This document shows, piece after piece, positions 45,525 through 55,697 of a stretch of 64,000 nucleotides of DNA. The notes below the pieces were generated by a model. That model ran no database searches. It was given only the letters and a program-made list of their open reading frames with translations, and was not told where the DNA came from. Position 1 is the first letter of the stretch. Each line of letters begins with the position of its first letter. The stretch is from assembly GCA_901472505.1 (NCBI GenBank), contig LR590468.1, forward strand, positions 1 to 64,000. Direction: 5' to 3'. Source of the stretch: Proteus vulgaris. GTDB lineage: Bacteria; Pseudomonadota; Gammaproteobacteria; Enterobacterales; Enterobacteriaceae. The position numbers were made by a program, and so were the translations under genes.

Positions 45525-45937
45525 TTGAAATTGTCGCCGTTCTCCAAGTTTTTTTCGCTATTCCCCGCTTCTGCTGTAAACACCGCATTAGAGAACCCTT
45601 GTCCTAAACGATTAAGACCTTTTAAGTCTTCTTCATTTTCTGCATCAAAAAGCAGTTCCCCTTTTTCATCACACAACTTAAAAGCCAACATTCTGGCGAC
45701 ATCATATTCATCGTAGACACGATTTATCGCCTCATTAAATTGTTCGGGATCGTCTTCGTCTAAATAAATGTCCTGCGCCTCAGCGAGCTTGATTTTAATT
45801 TGGCGAAGTTTGCGCTGAATGTAATTCATGGTGCCAACATCCAACTCTTTGACATAAAAGGTGTTGTCTAAATAGGTAAAAGGCGTCACTTTCAGTGCTT
45901 GGTTTAACACTAATTCTCGCAATAAAGCGTTAGACAT
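45521..45937 (-). CDS. Tail assembly chaperone G
   Basis: A 138-residue protein from the ATG at 45937 (AGGAG upstream). It is acidic and helical (LRQIKIKLAEAQDIYLDEDDPEQFNEAINRVYDEYD), as for lambda gpG analogues. It precedes the tape-measure gene in transcription and contains near its end the slippery AAAAAAC that yields the longer G-T product. Normal termination gives the short form. Confidence 0.78.
   Translation of the reverse strand: MSNALLRELVLNQALKVTPFTYLDNTFYVKELDVGTMNYIQRKLRQIKIKLAEAQDIYLDEDDPEQFNEAINRVYDEYDVARMLAFKLCDEKGELLFDAENEEDLKGLNRLGQGFSNAVFTAEAGNSEKNLENGDNFN
45548..45554 (-). promoter_or_regulatory. Slippery heptamer for programmed -1 frameshift
   Basis: On the minus strand the codons GAA AAA AAC contain A AAA AAC, a classical X-XXY-YYZ slippery site. 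Slipping back one base continues LGERRQFQLILSLALGKTL, in frame with the T-part up to 45246. Gene order G, GT, tape measure matches the conserved arrangement of long-tailed phages. Confidence 0.75.
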
Positions 45938-46001
45938 AATCACTCCTAAGATTTTTTATCGAGAAGGGAGAAGAGAAATAATGAAAGAGGTGAATTAGGG
46001 G

Positions 46002-46669
46002 TTATTTCTTCGCATTCAAATAATCACGGCCAGACAATTTAATTGAGATCCCCGAATCCATCATTTGCCCTACACTGCCATCAATGTTCATGCCCGTTTC
46101 GACGGAGCCGTAATAAAACATGGAGCCCTCATCTCGTGTTAAGACCATTTTCACCGCAAATTTTTCTTTGCTGTTTTCATATTTACGCAAGAGTCGCTGC
46201 ACATCACTGGAGCTATACCGTAAGAAAAAGGTCAATTTAATTGAGCCGTATTCCGTATCGCCGGATTCATATTCCTTGCCATCACTGCAAATGGTGGTGA
46301 CATCGATTTGTTCAGTCGTTGAACCGTCTTTGCTGAAGCTTTTTACCGCACAAAAGTTATTAGACCATTGAATACGTTGTGCTTTGGCGTTTTGCAAAAT
46401 CCGTGGGTAACGTTTTATCACTCCAATCCACTTCGTCGCACAGGGTCACTTTGTTGCCATCAACCTGTGCAACAGGAAAACGTCCATCTAACTCCCCGAA
46501 TCCCGATAACATAATCATGTCATCGGCTTTCAGCTTATTATTGGCGATAGTAATAGTTGCGGGTGATAACGTCGCTTCCGTCACGGTCATCGCCTCTCCT
46601 AAGCCGGTTTGCACAAAGATCTTCGTGCCGAGGAAAGGCGTCGCTTTATGGTTTTTTTGACTTTGCCAT
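46002..46669 (-). CDS. Major tail tube protein, two one-base frameshifts
   Basis: ATG 46669 opens MAKSK and then meets an A7 run; one A less continues HKATPFLGTKIFVQTGLGEAM...IMLSGFGELDGRFPV. A second extra base near 46394 precedes KAQRIQWSNNFCAVKSFSKDGS to DYLNAKK. Restored length is 221 residues, that of lambda-type tail tube proteins. Position before the G/GT genes supports this. Confidence 0.78.
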
Positions 46670-46678
46670 ATCCATTCC

Positions 46679-47020
46679 TTATTTATCTGATGAAATCATT
46701 AATTCAAGAACAAGCCGATGCAATTTGACATCGGCTTCATACCCAAAGACCGCATTCACCCGTTGTGCAAATGGGATCGCCTCGACAATCTTAGCCTCAA
46801 TTTTTTTACGCAAGACCATAAGGGGTTGTGGCTGTGGCGCATACACATCAAGTTGCACACGATAGTTATCTAAATCCATATCCTCCAGCGCACTGTTAGG
46901 TGTGATGCTGGCGAACTGGATCACAATGGCGGGATAATGCCCTTTGCCTTCGGGTAATACCTGAAAAAAAACCCTTCCATCGACAAGCGGTGAAAGGGTC
47001 TCTTTTAATTGCTGTATCAT
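46679..47020 (-). CDS. Tail terminator / DUF3168-like protein
   Basis: The 113-residue protein (MIQQLKETLSPLVDGRVFFQVLPEGKGHYPAIVIQF...) follows the pattern of tail-completion proteins (lambda gpU/HK97 gp10-neighbour class). It lies between the HK97 gp10-like gene and the tail tube gene, its normal place. Confidence 0.7.
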   Translation of the reverse strand: MIQQLKETLSPLVDGRVFFQVLPEGKGHYPAIVIQFASITPNSALEDMDLDNYRVQLDVYAPQPQPLMVLRKKIEAKIVEAIPFAQRVNAVFGYEADVKLHRLVLELMISSDK

Positions 47021-47025
47021 GATCT

Positions 47026-47499
47026 CTACCTTGCTTTTTCAATATCCTCTTTGAGTGTTTGAACAATCACTTTAGCCGTCGCTTCCTTTTTCGCCTCAAA
47101 GCTGGGGCGCATAAACGGTTGTGCGGGCATCTTGGCGGTACCAAACTCAACAAACCACCAATAAAACGGATCATTTGGGTTCAATGCCGCACTTTTCCCC
47201 GTTGCTTGTTTAAAGGCAGACACTTTTTTACCCGATAATGATTTCACCCAAATACGCGTTTTGACTTGCCCATTGCGCTGCACTTTCGTTTTAGAACGAA
47301 TATTGCGCTTGATGGTGCCTTTACGTCGATGAGGCACCGTTTCCTTAAGGATAGGCACTCGATGTTTGATTTCTTCTTTTAACGCCGAAGCGCCTGCATT
47401 CATCGCCTTACGTGCGCTTTGATTTCTGGTTTTACGGGCAATGTCTTGCATTCGTTGAGCGAGTTCAGACAATCCACTGATTTTAATCTCACCCATCAT
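47026..47499 (-). CDS. HK97 gp10-like minor tail/connector protein
   Basis: A 157-residue basic protein with LSELAQRMQDIARKTRNQSARKAMNAGASALKEEIKHRVP and FVEFGTAKMPAQPFMRPSFEA, the family signature of HK97 gp10 neck proteins. The start overlaps the end of the preceding gene. Confidence 0.85.
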   Translation of the reverse strand: MMGEIKISGLSELAQRMQDIARKTRNQSARKAMNAGASALKEEIKHRVPILKETVPHRRKGTIKRNIRSKTKVQRNGQVKTRIWVKSLSGKKVSAFKQATGKSAALNPNDPFYWWFVEFGTAKMPAQPFMRPSFEAKKEATAKVIVQTLKEDIEKAR

Positions 47500-47820
47500 T
47501 CACGCCCCTCTTTGCACATCAATTGAAGCTCACGATGACGCTCATAAGGGTCAATAATCGAAACAATATTAAATAGTCGCTTACCCCCATACAATACGCA
47601 TCGAAGTATCAATATCAGCGATATAGCGAATAATAATTCGTGTTGTGGCCTCACTTTGTACTTGTTGGGCTTGAAAATATTCCCGCCCTTGATAAGGCAT
47701 GATCGCTGCACGTACTTTTGTCGCATGATCCGTCCAAATCACATCACTGCCACTGATGGCATCGGGCGCTAATACTGATTTTTGAATATGAATAGTGTGG
47801 CGTAATCGTCCCGGATCCAT
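47496..47820 (-). CDS. Head-tail joining protein, one-base frameshift
   Basis: The start MDPGRLRHTIHIQ and SGSDVIWTDHATKVRAAIMPYQGREYFQAQQ, then RIIIRYIADIDTSMRIV identify the SPP1 gp16/phage H-T-join family. An extra G near 47588 shifts the frame; KRLFNIVSIIDPYERHRELQLMC follows. Restored, it has 107 residues, as usual. Confidence 0.8.
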
Positions 47821-48119
47821 TAACTACCTCGCCAATTTCGACAAAGCAGTAACAATCGTTCTACTGCTTTATTTTCATATAACGGAATTTCACTTTGGCT
47901 GGTTCGATGTTCAAACATGTCCCCCAGCACTAAGAGCATTGCCGATTTCACTTCATAAGGGATATCATCAGGTGATTTCCATGTGGGTTCATCACACCAT
48001 CTCAAACAATAATTTAATGCGCTTTGAGCATAAAATATAATCTGCTCATCACGATCATCACCGCTGTATTCGAGATGCTGTTTTAATAAAGAAAGAGGAA
48101 TGACATCTAAGATATTCAT
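47820..48119 (-). CDS. Head-tail connector (gp6-like)
   Basis: A 99-residue helical protein, MNILDVIPLSLLKQHLEYSGDDRDEQIIFYAQSAL, DDIPYEVKSAMLLVLGDMFEHR and VERLLLLCRNWR, matching HK97 gp6/YqbG-type adaptor proteins that form the ring under the portal. The start codon of the next gene overlaps its stop. Confidence 0.85.
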   Translation of the reverse strand: MNILDVIPLSLLKQHLEYSGDDRDEQIIFYAQSALNYCLRWCDEPTWKSPDDIPYEVKSAMLLVLGDMFEHRTSQSEIPLYENKAVERLLLLCRNWRGS

Positions 48120-48157
48120 GATGTAATACGGGATAGTTACCTACCCCGACCTATTAC

Positions 48158-49325
48158 TTAAGCACTTCTTCCAGACGTTGGGAACGTTCCTTTAATTAAG
48201 GCTTGAGGGCGATAATGGGCTAAGGCTAAACGTTCTTCACACAAAATGGTCAGCATATTCTTCACGAAATTATCACGATCTTCTCGACTCACTTCGATAA
48301 ACCGCATTCATTCGATCCCATACTTGAGACGCCAAATCAAATGCACCAACAGTAAACTCACCTTGTTTTTGTGCTTTCGTTGGAACAACAGGTAATCCCC
48401 ACATTACATTTGAAGTAAACGCTTGTGGGCCACCAAAAATATAACGCCCTTCTTTGTCTTTCATTAACGCAATGGCATGCCAATCACGAGGATTTAAAAT
48501 AATACCAGAGGCGCTAAATTCAGATTCTGTCACCTGATAAATGGCATGAGCAATCAGGTCAGCATGCGTGTCGCCCGTAGCACTCAATGTGGTATCATAG
48601 GCAGTGGCAACATGGTTAATTCCCGTCAAATTATCCGCAGTACCGTCACCATTGAGTAATTGCTCCTCTTCCACTAATGCTAAGCCATACAATAAGCGAT
48701 TATTAACGTAAGACTGTAACTGCACAGCATCATCCATCACTTGGCGAGACGCTTGGATCCAATGAGCAATAGTGATCACATTTGCCGTTTGTTTTTCAAA
48801 CGTCAGATTAGATTCTGGTTTTTGTGCCTTTTCTTTCACGGGTGCCGCGCTATTGGTAACAATTTTTCGCGTACATATTCCAGTGAGTTACTGGAAATAC
48901 GACCTTGTGCTAATAAATCGCGGATAACTAAACGACGCATACCCGGCATAATAATACCCGATACTTGCATCGGCTGAATGAGAACACCGGCTGAACTCAC
49001 ATCACTGCCTAATGATTTATTAAAAGTTTTCACTTCATAAGAAGCCTGACTCCCATTCCATGATTTTGTCAGCGCTTCTGCAGCTCGCTCAGAAAAATCT
49101 TTTTTCGTATTAGGATCATCAGCACTCGTTGCCCCTTTCTGCTCTAAATCAAACAGACGTTCACCAGCTTTTTTTAATTCCTCTTGAACTAAGGCTAAAT
49201 CTGTTTGTAATTGCTTTGAAACTACGCCAGTAGCTTCAATTTCTTTCTTCTGTGCATCGAAAAGCTCTTGCACCTTTTTTTTGTGATCCTTCGATGGCTT
49301 CTTGGATAATAGCTAAGTCAGACAT
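48158..49325 (-). CDS. HK97-type major capsid protein, frameshifted
   Basis: ATG 49325 opens MSDLAIIQEAIEGSQ, then an A8 run shifts the frame into the delta domain (KKEIEATGVVSKQLQTDLALVQEE). A missing A near 48850 and an extra G near 48301 cause two more breaks. Fold E-loop and spine segments (VITIAHWIQASRQVMDDA, LLNGDGTADNLTGI, GLPVVPTKA) are typical of gp5. Restored, it is 388 residues. The N-terminal delta domain is removed by the protease encoded just upstream. Confidence 0.88.
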
Positions 49326-49328
49326 ATT

Positions 49329-49997
49329 CTATCCTTTCAGATTAAATGCATTAATTTGGTTAACAATGGATGCGACTAGGGATTGTTGAGTGTCATCGGA
49401 CTCACTCCGAATAGCGGATTTGAAGCGGGAAATAAAACCGACTGCTTCTGATTTTGATAAACCGGCTGACTCTCTCAGCCAATCCTCAATATCTCGGATC
49501 GTTAATAACCCATCGATGCTCTTGAGTGATGAAACCTGTGCTTGGTCATTAGCGGGAAATGTACAAATACTAATTTCACGTAACAGGGAGATATTTTTAA
49601 AAATACGGCCTGAAGGTGTTCGCTCAAAATCATTACGCAGACACCCGAATCCGATAGAAAGCCCGTCAACCGTGCCATGCTTCATTGCCGCTTTTAGATC
49701 TTGAGCTGCACTATGACCGGGTGTCAGTTGTCCTCTCACTCGTAATCCTTTTTGATCTTCCTCCATGTACTCCCATTTCCCCACAGGAAGCTCCCAGACT
49801 CGATGGTTATAAAACATAGCGACTTTTTGTTTTTGCTTATCTAAAACATGCTTAAACGCACCGGGTAAAATAATGTCACCATCGAGATCTTGATGACTAA
49901 ATACAGAGGCATAACCTTCGAAAACGCCTTGTGTGCCATCACCCGTAAATTTGATTTCCGCTTCATCAAAATTCAGTGTTTTTCTAATATCAGGCAT
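49329..49997 (-). CDS. Prohead maturation protease (HK97 gp4-like)
   Basis: A 222-residue protein of the phage prohead serine-protease family: FEGYASVFSHQDLDGDIILPGAF, FYNHRVWELPVGKWE with the catalytic His, and DGLSIGFG with the nucleophile Ser in a GLSIG context. It lies between portal and capsid genes as in HK97 and matures the capsid shell. Confidence 0.92.
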   Translation of the reverse strand: MPDIRKTLNFDEAEIKFTGDGTQGVFEGYASVFSHQDLDGDIILPGAFKHVLDKQKQKVAMFYNHRVWELPVGKWEYMEEDQKGLRVRGQLTPGHSAAQDLKAAMKHGTVDGLSIGFGCLRNDFERTPSGRIFKNISLLREISICTFPANDQAQVSSLKSIDGLLTIRDIEDWLRESAGLSKSEAVGFISRFKSAIRSESDDTQQSLVASIVNQINAFNLKG

Positions 49998-50014
49998 TGA
50001 ACCCCCATAAATAA

Positions 50015-51285
50015 TTAAGCCCCACTTTCGTGAGGCTCTTTATTGAGTTGGTTAATCGGTAAATATTGTGCTTGCCGGTAAGCGACATCTCCACCTTCAA
50101 GAGGAGGATAATTATCAAGCCGTCGCATTTCATTAATAGTTCTTAGCCCCGATTCTCCCATCGCTTTCATAAACGCGGCGCGTGAAGTAGAATCGCCTCG
50201 CAATAATCCATCAAGGTTATGTTCAGCATGGTATTTTCCCACTTCGGGGGGTTTTAGAAGCCAACGCGCAATGCAGTTTTCCCATCGGAGATATAGGGTT
50301 GTAAGGTATATTGAAGAAAACCTAAGTTTTGTTGCTCAATACCTGTTCCCCAACTTGTTGATTTTTCAACATCGCCGACTAAATGCGGGGGAACACCAAA
50401 GAAACGGGCTAATTCACTGACTTGAAATTTGCGGGAAGACATTGTTTCTGCATCTTGAGGACTAACACCAATATCTTGTGCTTGAAATCCCCCTTCTAAG
50501 ATCCACAATCGTTTTTTAACGGAACCACCCGCAATTTCTTTGAAATTCTCTTCAAGTTGGCTACGTTGCTCTTTATTCAATACCTTATCGCCCGTTGTCA
50601 GAATTTTAGGAGACTTAGCCCCATTAGCGTAAAACTCACGTTGTTGATCTTCCATCGCAACGGCCGTGCTTGCTGTCTTACACGCATAAGCAATAGGCGA
50701 CAATCCGACTAATCCATTAAAACCAAACCCTTTTAAATGAAAAATTTCATGTTGTTTAAATTTCGCAAACTCATGATCACGCTGATATTTATAGATAATA
50801 TTCTTCCCCTCCATGCGTACATCCATATTGGCAGACAACAGAGGAAGCAAGCTAATCACATCACCCACTTTATTTCGCTCAATCAACGCGAAAGCATTAC
50901 CATAAAAGCAAAGCTGCATAGTCATTGCCTCTCGGAATTCTTGAGCGGTCATATATTGATTGGGCGAATATCGCAGTAATCGAGCCAATGGGTTACTTAA
51001 ATCAACTTTGGTTCTATTTCCCTGTTTATCCGTTTCGAACACATCCAGTGGCAAACAAGCCGTTAACGTAGAAATTAAGCTAACACAACGCCAAACCGTG
51101 GATATTTGGAGTATTCGCTCATCATTTACAGAAGAATCACCAAGCGAGCCTTGCGCTGAGATAGCGCCTGATTGTGAACCTTGTTCAGGTGTCACAAGTC
51201 TTCCCCCAACAAAGAAGGAAGCCAGACGCGCAAACCAACCATGATTAGTGCGCAAATCGATTGAATATTGTTTATCTGTCATCAC
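50015..51285 (-). CDS. Portal protein, one-base frameshift
   Basis: The HK97-family portal. The first 334 codons are open (ISTVWRCVSLISTLTACLPLDVFE, EFREAMTMQLCFYGNAFALIERN, VSELARFFGVPPHLVGDVEKSTSWG). A missing base near 50272 diverts the frame, and RWLLKPPEVGKYHAEHNLDGLLRGD to KEPHESGA continues. Restored length is 423 residues, almost the same as HK97 gp3. Confidence 0.88.
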
Positions 51286-53018
51286 ATACTCAATGGGTTA
51301 GAGAAAAAATCATCAAGGTTGCCATCATCAACCTCACCTTCCGCAGCCCCAATCGCCATTGCTGATGCCACCACACCATCAATTCGACCAGTGCTTTTTT
51401 TCTTGGCAAAGACGCGGTTATCTTTTTGGTCAGCCTCAAGCACAGCAGATGCGGCATTCCATCTCAAACAAGGATTGGTGTGGATCTCAATCTTCTTGTC
51501 ATCAATTAGCTGTTCAAACAGTTCGATAGAGTGTGGCATCCATAGCCCTGAATCTTTGGCTTTGTAATATCCTTGTCCATGCGGAGTTAAAGGAACCGTC
51601 ACACCCGCTTCATCGAGTTTGGGTTCAAGGTATTTAATGCGATAAGGGTCAAAGGCAATGGCTCTCATGCTGACCTGCATCGCCATTTCAGCAATGCGTT
51701 CTGCCACAAATTCATACCTCACCGCATTCCCTGGAGTGGTATGCATAAAACCTTGCCTTACCCATAAGTCGTAGGGCACTCGGTCGGTTTTCGCTCTATC
51801 CAATAAAGTGTCTTTGGGTGTCCAAAATTCAACATAAAGACGTTTGAGGCGAGGAAAATACAGGGCTAATGCGGTTAAATCTTTGGTTCCTGATAAGTCC
51901 AATCCGCCATAACACTCTTCACCTTGAAGATCATCGAAGGTGAACGTGTTTTCACACTGCATCCATGTTTCACTGTTAATCCACGGATTATCGGCATCCA
52001 CCCACTGGCAAAAATTAAGCCGACGCACAATGCTTTCTTTTGCGGGCATACCTCGAGCTTGTGTCACTTGTTCACGTAAGTAGCGATCAGAAAAGGGTGT
52101 AGCCCAATGACGGATTGGCTTTCCCCCCAGCAAGACTCATCCTTAAAGGGATCATCGCCCTCATCCAGTGAGCAAATATAGGAAAAGAAGCTGTCGTCTT
52201 CGATAGTGCCTTCGGCAACTTTTCGTCCGTATTCATGATAGTCATAACACACACTGGTTTTATCATGCCCACTATTGGTGATCATAAATATCAAGGCTTG
52301 TCGCCGACCTTTTGTGCCCGCTCGCATCATCTCAACGGCGGTATTATTTTTATGCTCATGAATTTCATCTATCAGCGCACAATGGGGGACGAGGCCCTGA
52401 TTGCCCATCATCTGAGCTAATCGGGCGAAAGAATGAACTCGTTTTCAAATAAGCCAAGTTCCACTCTTTACCTATTCCGCCTGATTTGGTGATCCGCTGA
52501 CTTAATGCGGGAGATTGATCAACCATCGCCACCGCATCACGAAACAAAATCATGGCTTGGTCTTTTTTCGTGGCTGCCGCATACACTTCGGCACGCGGTT
52601 CACTGTCGGCGACTAAACAATACAGCCCAACGCCACCCGCCATCGGTGATTTTCCTGAGCCTTTGCCTGATTCAACGTACACCATGCGAAATCGGCGTGT
52701 GCCGTCTGTCATTTTCCAGCCAAAAATAGAGCCAATCACAAAGCATTGCCAAGGCAATAAAATAAACGGTTTTCCTTCATGCTCCCCGCCATTGAGCTTT
52801 AAGACTTTCGCAAAAAAATCGATCACTCTTTTGACAGCCTCGACATCCCAGACTAATCCTCGTTGCTCGGCTTCGTTTAAGTCTTTGAGATGACGAGCAC
52901 ATGCATGACGAATATCAGGTCCCGCTAAGATTTTGCCTTGATGCACGTCTTGCGCGTATTGCGTTGCGAGATCAACCGAAATATTGGTTGAGCGGATCTT
53001 CCTCTTCTTCTCCACCAT
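51282..53018 (-). CDS. Large terminase subunit, three one-base frameshifts
   Basis: The packaging motor. ATPase Walker A-like ESGKGSGKSPMAGG near residue 118 and LIDEIHEHKN (Walker B) are visible. The nuclease part has YGGLDLSGTKDLTALAL and FDPYRIKYLEPKLDEAGV. Extra bases near 52388 (C run), 52128 (G6 run) and 52105 split it; removing them gives 577 residues, typical for HK97-type TerL. It overlaps the small terminase gene in another frame. Confidence 0.88.
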
Positions 53019-53444
53019 CCATCTTCACCTTCGAACGAGCCGCGGGGGTTAAACCAAACTCGACTAAATAACTTTTAAAAACGGCGATCTGGCATCAGCC
53101 AACATGGCTACGGCAGGATTCGCTTTAATTAAAAAATCCCCTAATTGCGTTTTTGTGGTGTATGTCCGACCTTCAAATGGCAATGGTGTCTCGCAATTGA
53201 AGAATATCGGCGTAGATATCACACAGCCGTTCTAATGCCAGCGTGTCAGCCACAGTTAAAACGCCCATTCCATCGAGTAATAAGGTTAATTTTGCCCACG
53301 CCATTTTCCCCCAATCTGTTAAATGTTCGGGTGGGCTTGGTATTTCACGTTTGGGGTTGGGGTTCTTTATCGTTGAGTTTTCGTTTTCCCCGGATTACCG
53401 GTGACCACCTTCAAGTGGGTCGGTTTCGGGCGTCTTCCTGCCAT
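52972..53444 (-). CDS. Small terminase subunit (P27 family), five one-base insertions
   Basis: ATG 53444 behind GGGAGGG opens MAGRRPKPTHLKVVTGNPGK. Reading across five single extra bases gives KLNDKEPNPKREIPSPPEHL, MAWAKLTLLLDGMGVLTVAD, CDIYADILQLRD, TKTQLGDFLIKANPAV and a stop at 52972, in total 155 residues, the normal P27 length. It recognises the packaging start. The density of insertions argues for base-calling error. Confidence 0.8.
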
Positions 53445-53565
53445 CGGAACCCTCCCAGAAAAAAACTTTTCATTTCGCCGGTTGTGCCACACAAATGAGG
53501 GCGCTAGGTAATCAGGGCAAAAGTGTTTGAACTTTTACCCCCGCCCCCACCCTGTATTCATGGTG

Positions 53566-53909
53566 TTATGATGCCAATGAGAATTGGGAATCGAGTGGAA
53601 TGCCATCCGCATTACAACCAATGACTTTGCCACTCTTTTCGATGCGTTGTTTGGTTGAGTTATGATGCAGTTCGCATAAGGCTTTGAAAGTTCTTTATAT
53701 CCCAAAATAAGGCTTGGGCTTTTGCGATTACGTTCTTTATCACCTGGACTCAAGTGCCTCTTTAAGACGATGCGGAATAATGTGGTCAACCACTGTGGCA
53801 GCAGTAATGCGTCCTTGGCTCTTGGCACATGACACAGAGCGGATGTTCATTAAGAAACGCTAATCGCACTTTAGCCCAGCGGCCCACCATAAACATTACG
53901 TTTTTTCAT
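53566..53909 (-). CDS. HNH endonuclease, five one-base insertions
   Basis: The HNH nuclease beside the terminase, required for cos-type packaging in HK97-like phages. From ATG 53909 (MKKRNVYGGP) and across five extra bases it reads KVRLAFLNEHPLCVMCQEQG, ATVVDHIIPHRLKEAL (first His pair of the HNH site), ALFWDIKNFQSLCELHHNSTKQRIEKSG and a stop at 53566. The restored length is 112 residues. Confidence 0.78.
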
Positions 53910-53942
53910 GTTTTTTTATTCCATCACAAATTTTCCCCAATA

Positions 53943-53975
53943 AAAAAGCCACCAGCCGGTTAACTGATGGCTATC
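53943..53975 (-). terminator. Terminator upstream of the packaging genes
   Basis: On the minus strand AGCCATCAG and CTGGTGGCT pair around TTAACCGG and are followed by TTTTTTA. It lies between the lysis module and the HNH gene, and so may limit read-through into packaging genes unless antitermination by Q operates. Confidence 0.65.
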
Positions 53976-54596
53976 TGTATATACCACTCAATGAATGACG
54001 TTTGTAGATGATGTCTCTCCATCGTCACGCCCCTTCTTCTACCTACAGCTGACGTTGCTGATAATGGACAAAAAATAACAAAACGGTGGTATTCGTTGTT
54101 TTTGGCTCTCACTATGCGCTCTCTATCGAGAAATAAAATAGGTCATGGCTAACATAGGAGACGGCGACAACGCGACGCTTTCTATTGGCATTGAAATAAG
54201 AGTAGGCGTTATGATTTATAGGTATTTATTTTTCGCTTAAATTTAGCCCCACGGTAAACTCAAACTCGCAGGATTATTTTATTTGTATTCGATAGTTAAT
54301 TAAAAAAAACAATTGAAAGTATTCAGTTAGCTTATTTGCTTAATAAAGCGATACTGAATTAATATCACTATATTCCTTTTTGAGAAGTTCTTTATTTAAG
54401 TTTGTCCATGCGTGATGCTGGAACTTATTTTTCATCACTAATGTGAGAAGCTTCACACAAATAATAAATTTAACTCATATTTCTTCTTTATATAAAAATA
54501 AGTTGAATATTTTTACTACTATTAAAGGTTACTAAAGTAAAAAATTATTTACTCTTATTTTATCTCATTTTATTTTTATTAATAGTGATTAGTCTA
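53976..54596. other. AT-rich gap between packaging and lysis genes
   Basis: I see no coding frame. In HK97-like phages the cos site lies in this region next to the terminase genes, but I cannot identify a cos sequence by eye. Confidence 0.35.
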
Positions 54597-54780
54597 ATGG
54601 ACAAAATTTACATTGCATCATCTGAAATTATTTCTGTTGCTTACGATTATCAAACTAAAACGCTGGATATCGACTGTAAATATGGAGAACAAATATCGAT
54701 ATAAGGAGGTACCATTCAGTATTTACCAAGGTTTAATGGCATCAAATTCTAAAGAAAAATTTTTTTTATGCCATGATTGA
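54597..54780 (+). CDS. KTSC-domain small protein, one-base frameshift
   Basis: A 60-residue protein on the strand opposite to the phage genes: IASSEIISVAYDYQTKTLDIDC, then (after removal of one T near 54702) KEVPFSIYQGLMASNSKEKFFLCHD. This follows the KTSC domain pattern (Y-D..T..L...F..G, VP..Y..L..A.S.G.FF). KTSC proteins are common in phages and stress-gene clusters; function is poorly known. A plus-strand terminator follows at 55046. Confidence 0.65.
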
Positions 54781-55045
54781 ATATAAATACCCTTATAGTT
54801 AAATAACCTTATAGTTACCATTAAATATTATTATTCTTGTTTTTATCACAAAAAGTATCTTTTTTTAAAGAAAACAAATACACAAATAAGAATCACCCAC
54901 CTAAATTATTGAAATTATTTAGCAAATTAATATTAAGTGTATTGCAACCACTTATTAAAATAATATTTTTGCCGCACTATAGGTATATTCACTTATAAGT
55001 GCTATCTTTATTAAAGATTGATGTTTTTCGACAAATTTCAATTTT

Positions 55046-55076
55046 GCCCTCGTACTCTACGTAGGGCTTTTTTTTT
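55046..55076 (+). terminator. Intrinsic terminator between KTSC gene and Rz
   Basis: GCCCT, CGTA and their complements TACG, AGGGC form a stem followed by nine T on the plus strand. It ends transcription from the KTSC side against the convergent lysis operon. Confidence 0.75.
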
Positions 55077-55536
55077 AGTTCACACACTCCGCTCTAATGT
55101 AATCCTGCAACCCTTTAATCATCTGTTCAGTCTCAGCTATTCGTTCTCTGAGTAACCAATAATTTCGGATAGCGGTGTCAGTAGGTCGGGCGGTGGTTGC
55201 ATAAGCCAAGCTGGTGGCGGGAGTGGTTTTGCTTTTTGGGCACTCGGCTTTGATGTACACCCGCTCAGGATGATGCTCACTAATATCACGCAAGCGACTA
55301 ATTTCATTCTTAGCATTCGCTAGCTCCTGCGTATATTGAATATCCAGTTGGTTTAACCGCATTATGCGTGCTTGATAATCAGTGTTAATAGACTTCTGTT
55401 CTTCGAGAGCCACTGTCAGTTTTTTGTTGGTATCTGTCAGTGCATTAATTCTATTAGCTTGCCAATTAATCACCCAATAACTACCCACAATAATGCCTAC
55501 CATCGCAATGACGGCATAGAGTTTCCCGTATTTCAT
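55075..55536 (-). CDS. Rz i-spanin
   Basis: A 153-residue inner-membrane spanin. A single N-terminal membrane helix (LYAVIAMVGIIVGSYWVI) is followed by a long periplasmic coiled coil (TDTNKKLTVALEEQKSINTDY...LRDISEHH). It joins with Rz1 to disrupt the outer membrane at the last step of lysis. Rz1 is nested in another frame. The relic copy at 13659 carries an amber codon at position 63. Confidence 0.9.
   Translation of the reverse strand: MKYGKLYAVIAMVGIIVGSYWVINWQANRINALTDTNKKLTVALEEQKSINTDYQARIMRLNQLDIQYTQELANAKNEISRLRDISEHHPERVYIKAECPKSKTTPATSLAYATTARPTDTAIRNYWLLRERIAETEQMIKGLQDYIRAECVN
55137..55316 (-). CDS. Rz1 o-spanin lipoprotein
   Basis: A 59-residue lipoprotein wholly inside Rz in a different frame: MLRMKLVACVILVSIILSGC with lipobox Cys20, then a proline-rich segment (KPLPPPAWLMQPPPD). 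Small size, nesting and proline content are diagnostic for Rz1. Confidence 0.88.
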   Translation of the reverse strand: MLRMKLVACVILVSIILSGCTSKPSAQKAKPLPPPAWLMQPPPDLLTPLSEIIGYSENE

Positions 55537-55538
55537 GA

Positions 55539-55697
55539 TTAGTACCGATGATGTGAGAGTGCAATCTGACAGCGTTTTTCTAAACTCACTTGGTCTTTAG
55601 TACATGAGTTATCAATCAAGAGATAAATGCCACCAGCGACTGTAATGAGTAATGCAAGAATAAAGCCGATAATGACGATTAAAGGTTTCCATGACAT
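55539..55697 (-). CDS. Small membrane protein of the lysis module
   Basis: A 52-residue protein (MSWKPLIVIIGFILALLITVAGGIYLL, then a short Cys-containing tail DNSCTKDQVSLEKRCQIALSHH). It overlaps the end of the endolysin gene and precedes Rz by two bases. It might be an antiholin or an accessory lysis protein, but this is inference from position. A shortened copy exists at 14123. Confidence 0.6.
   Translation of the reverse strand: MSWKPLIVIIGFILALLITVAGGIYLLIDNSCTKDQVSLEKRCQIALSHHRY

Noticed and set aside
52972..53909. Terminase small subunit and HNH as true pseudogenes
   Set aside because: Five single-base insertions in each of two neighbouring short genes, with otherwise perfectly conserved motifs, fit sequencing error better than decay, so they are listed as genes with frameshifts.
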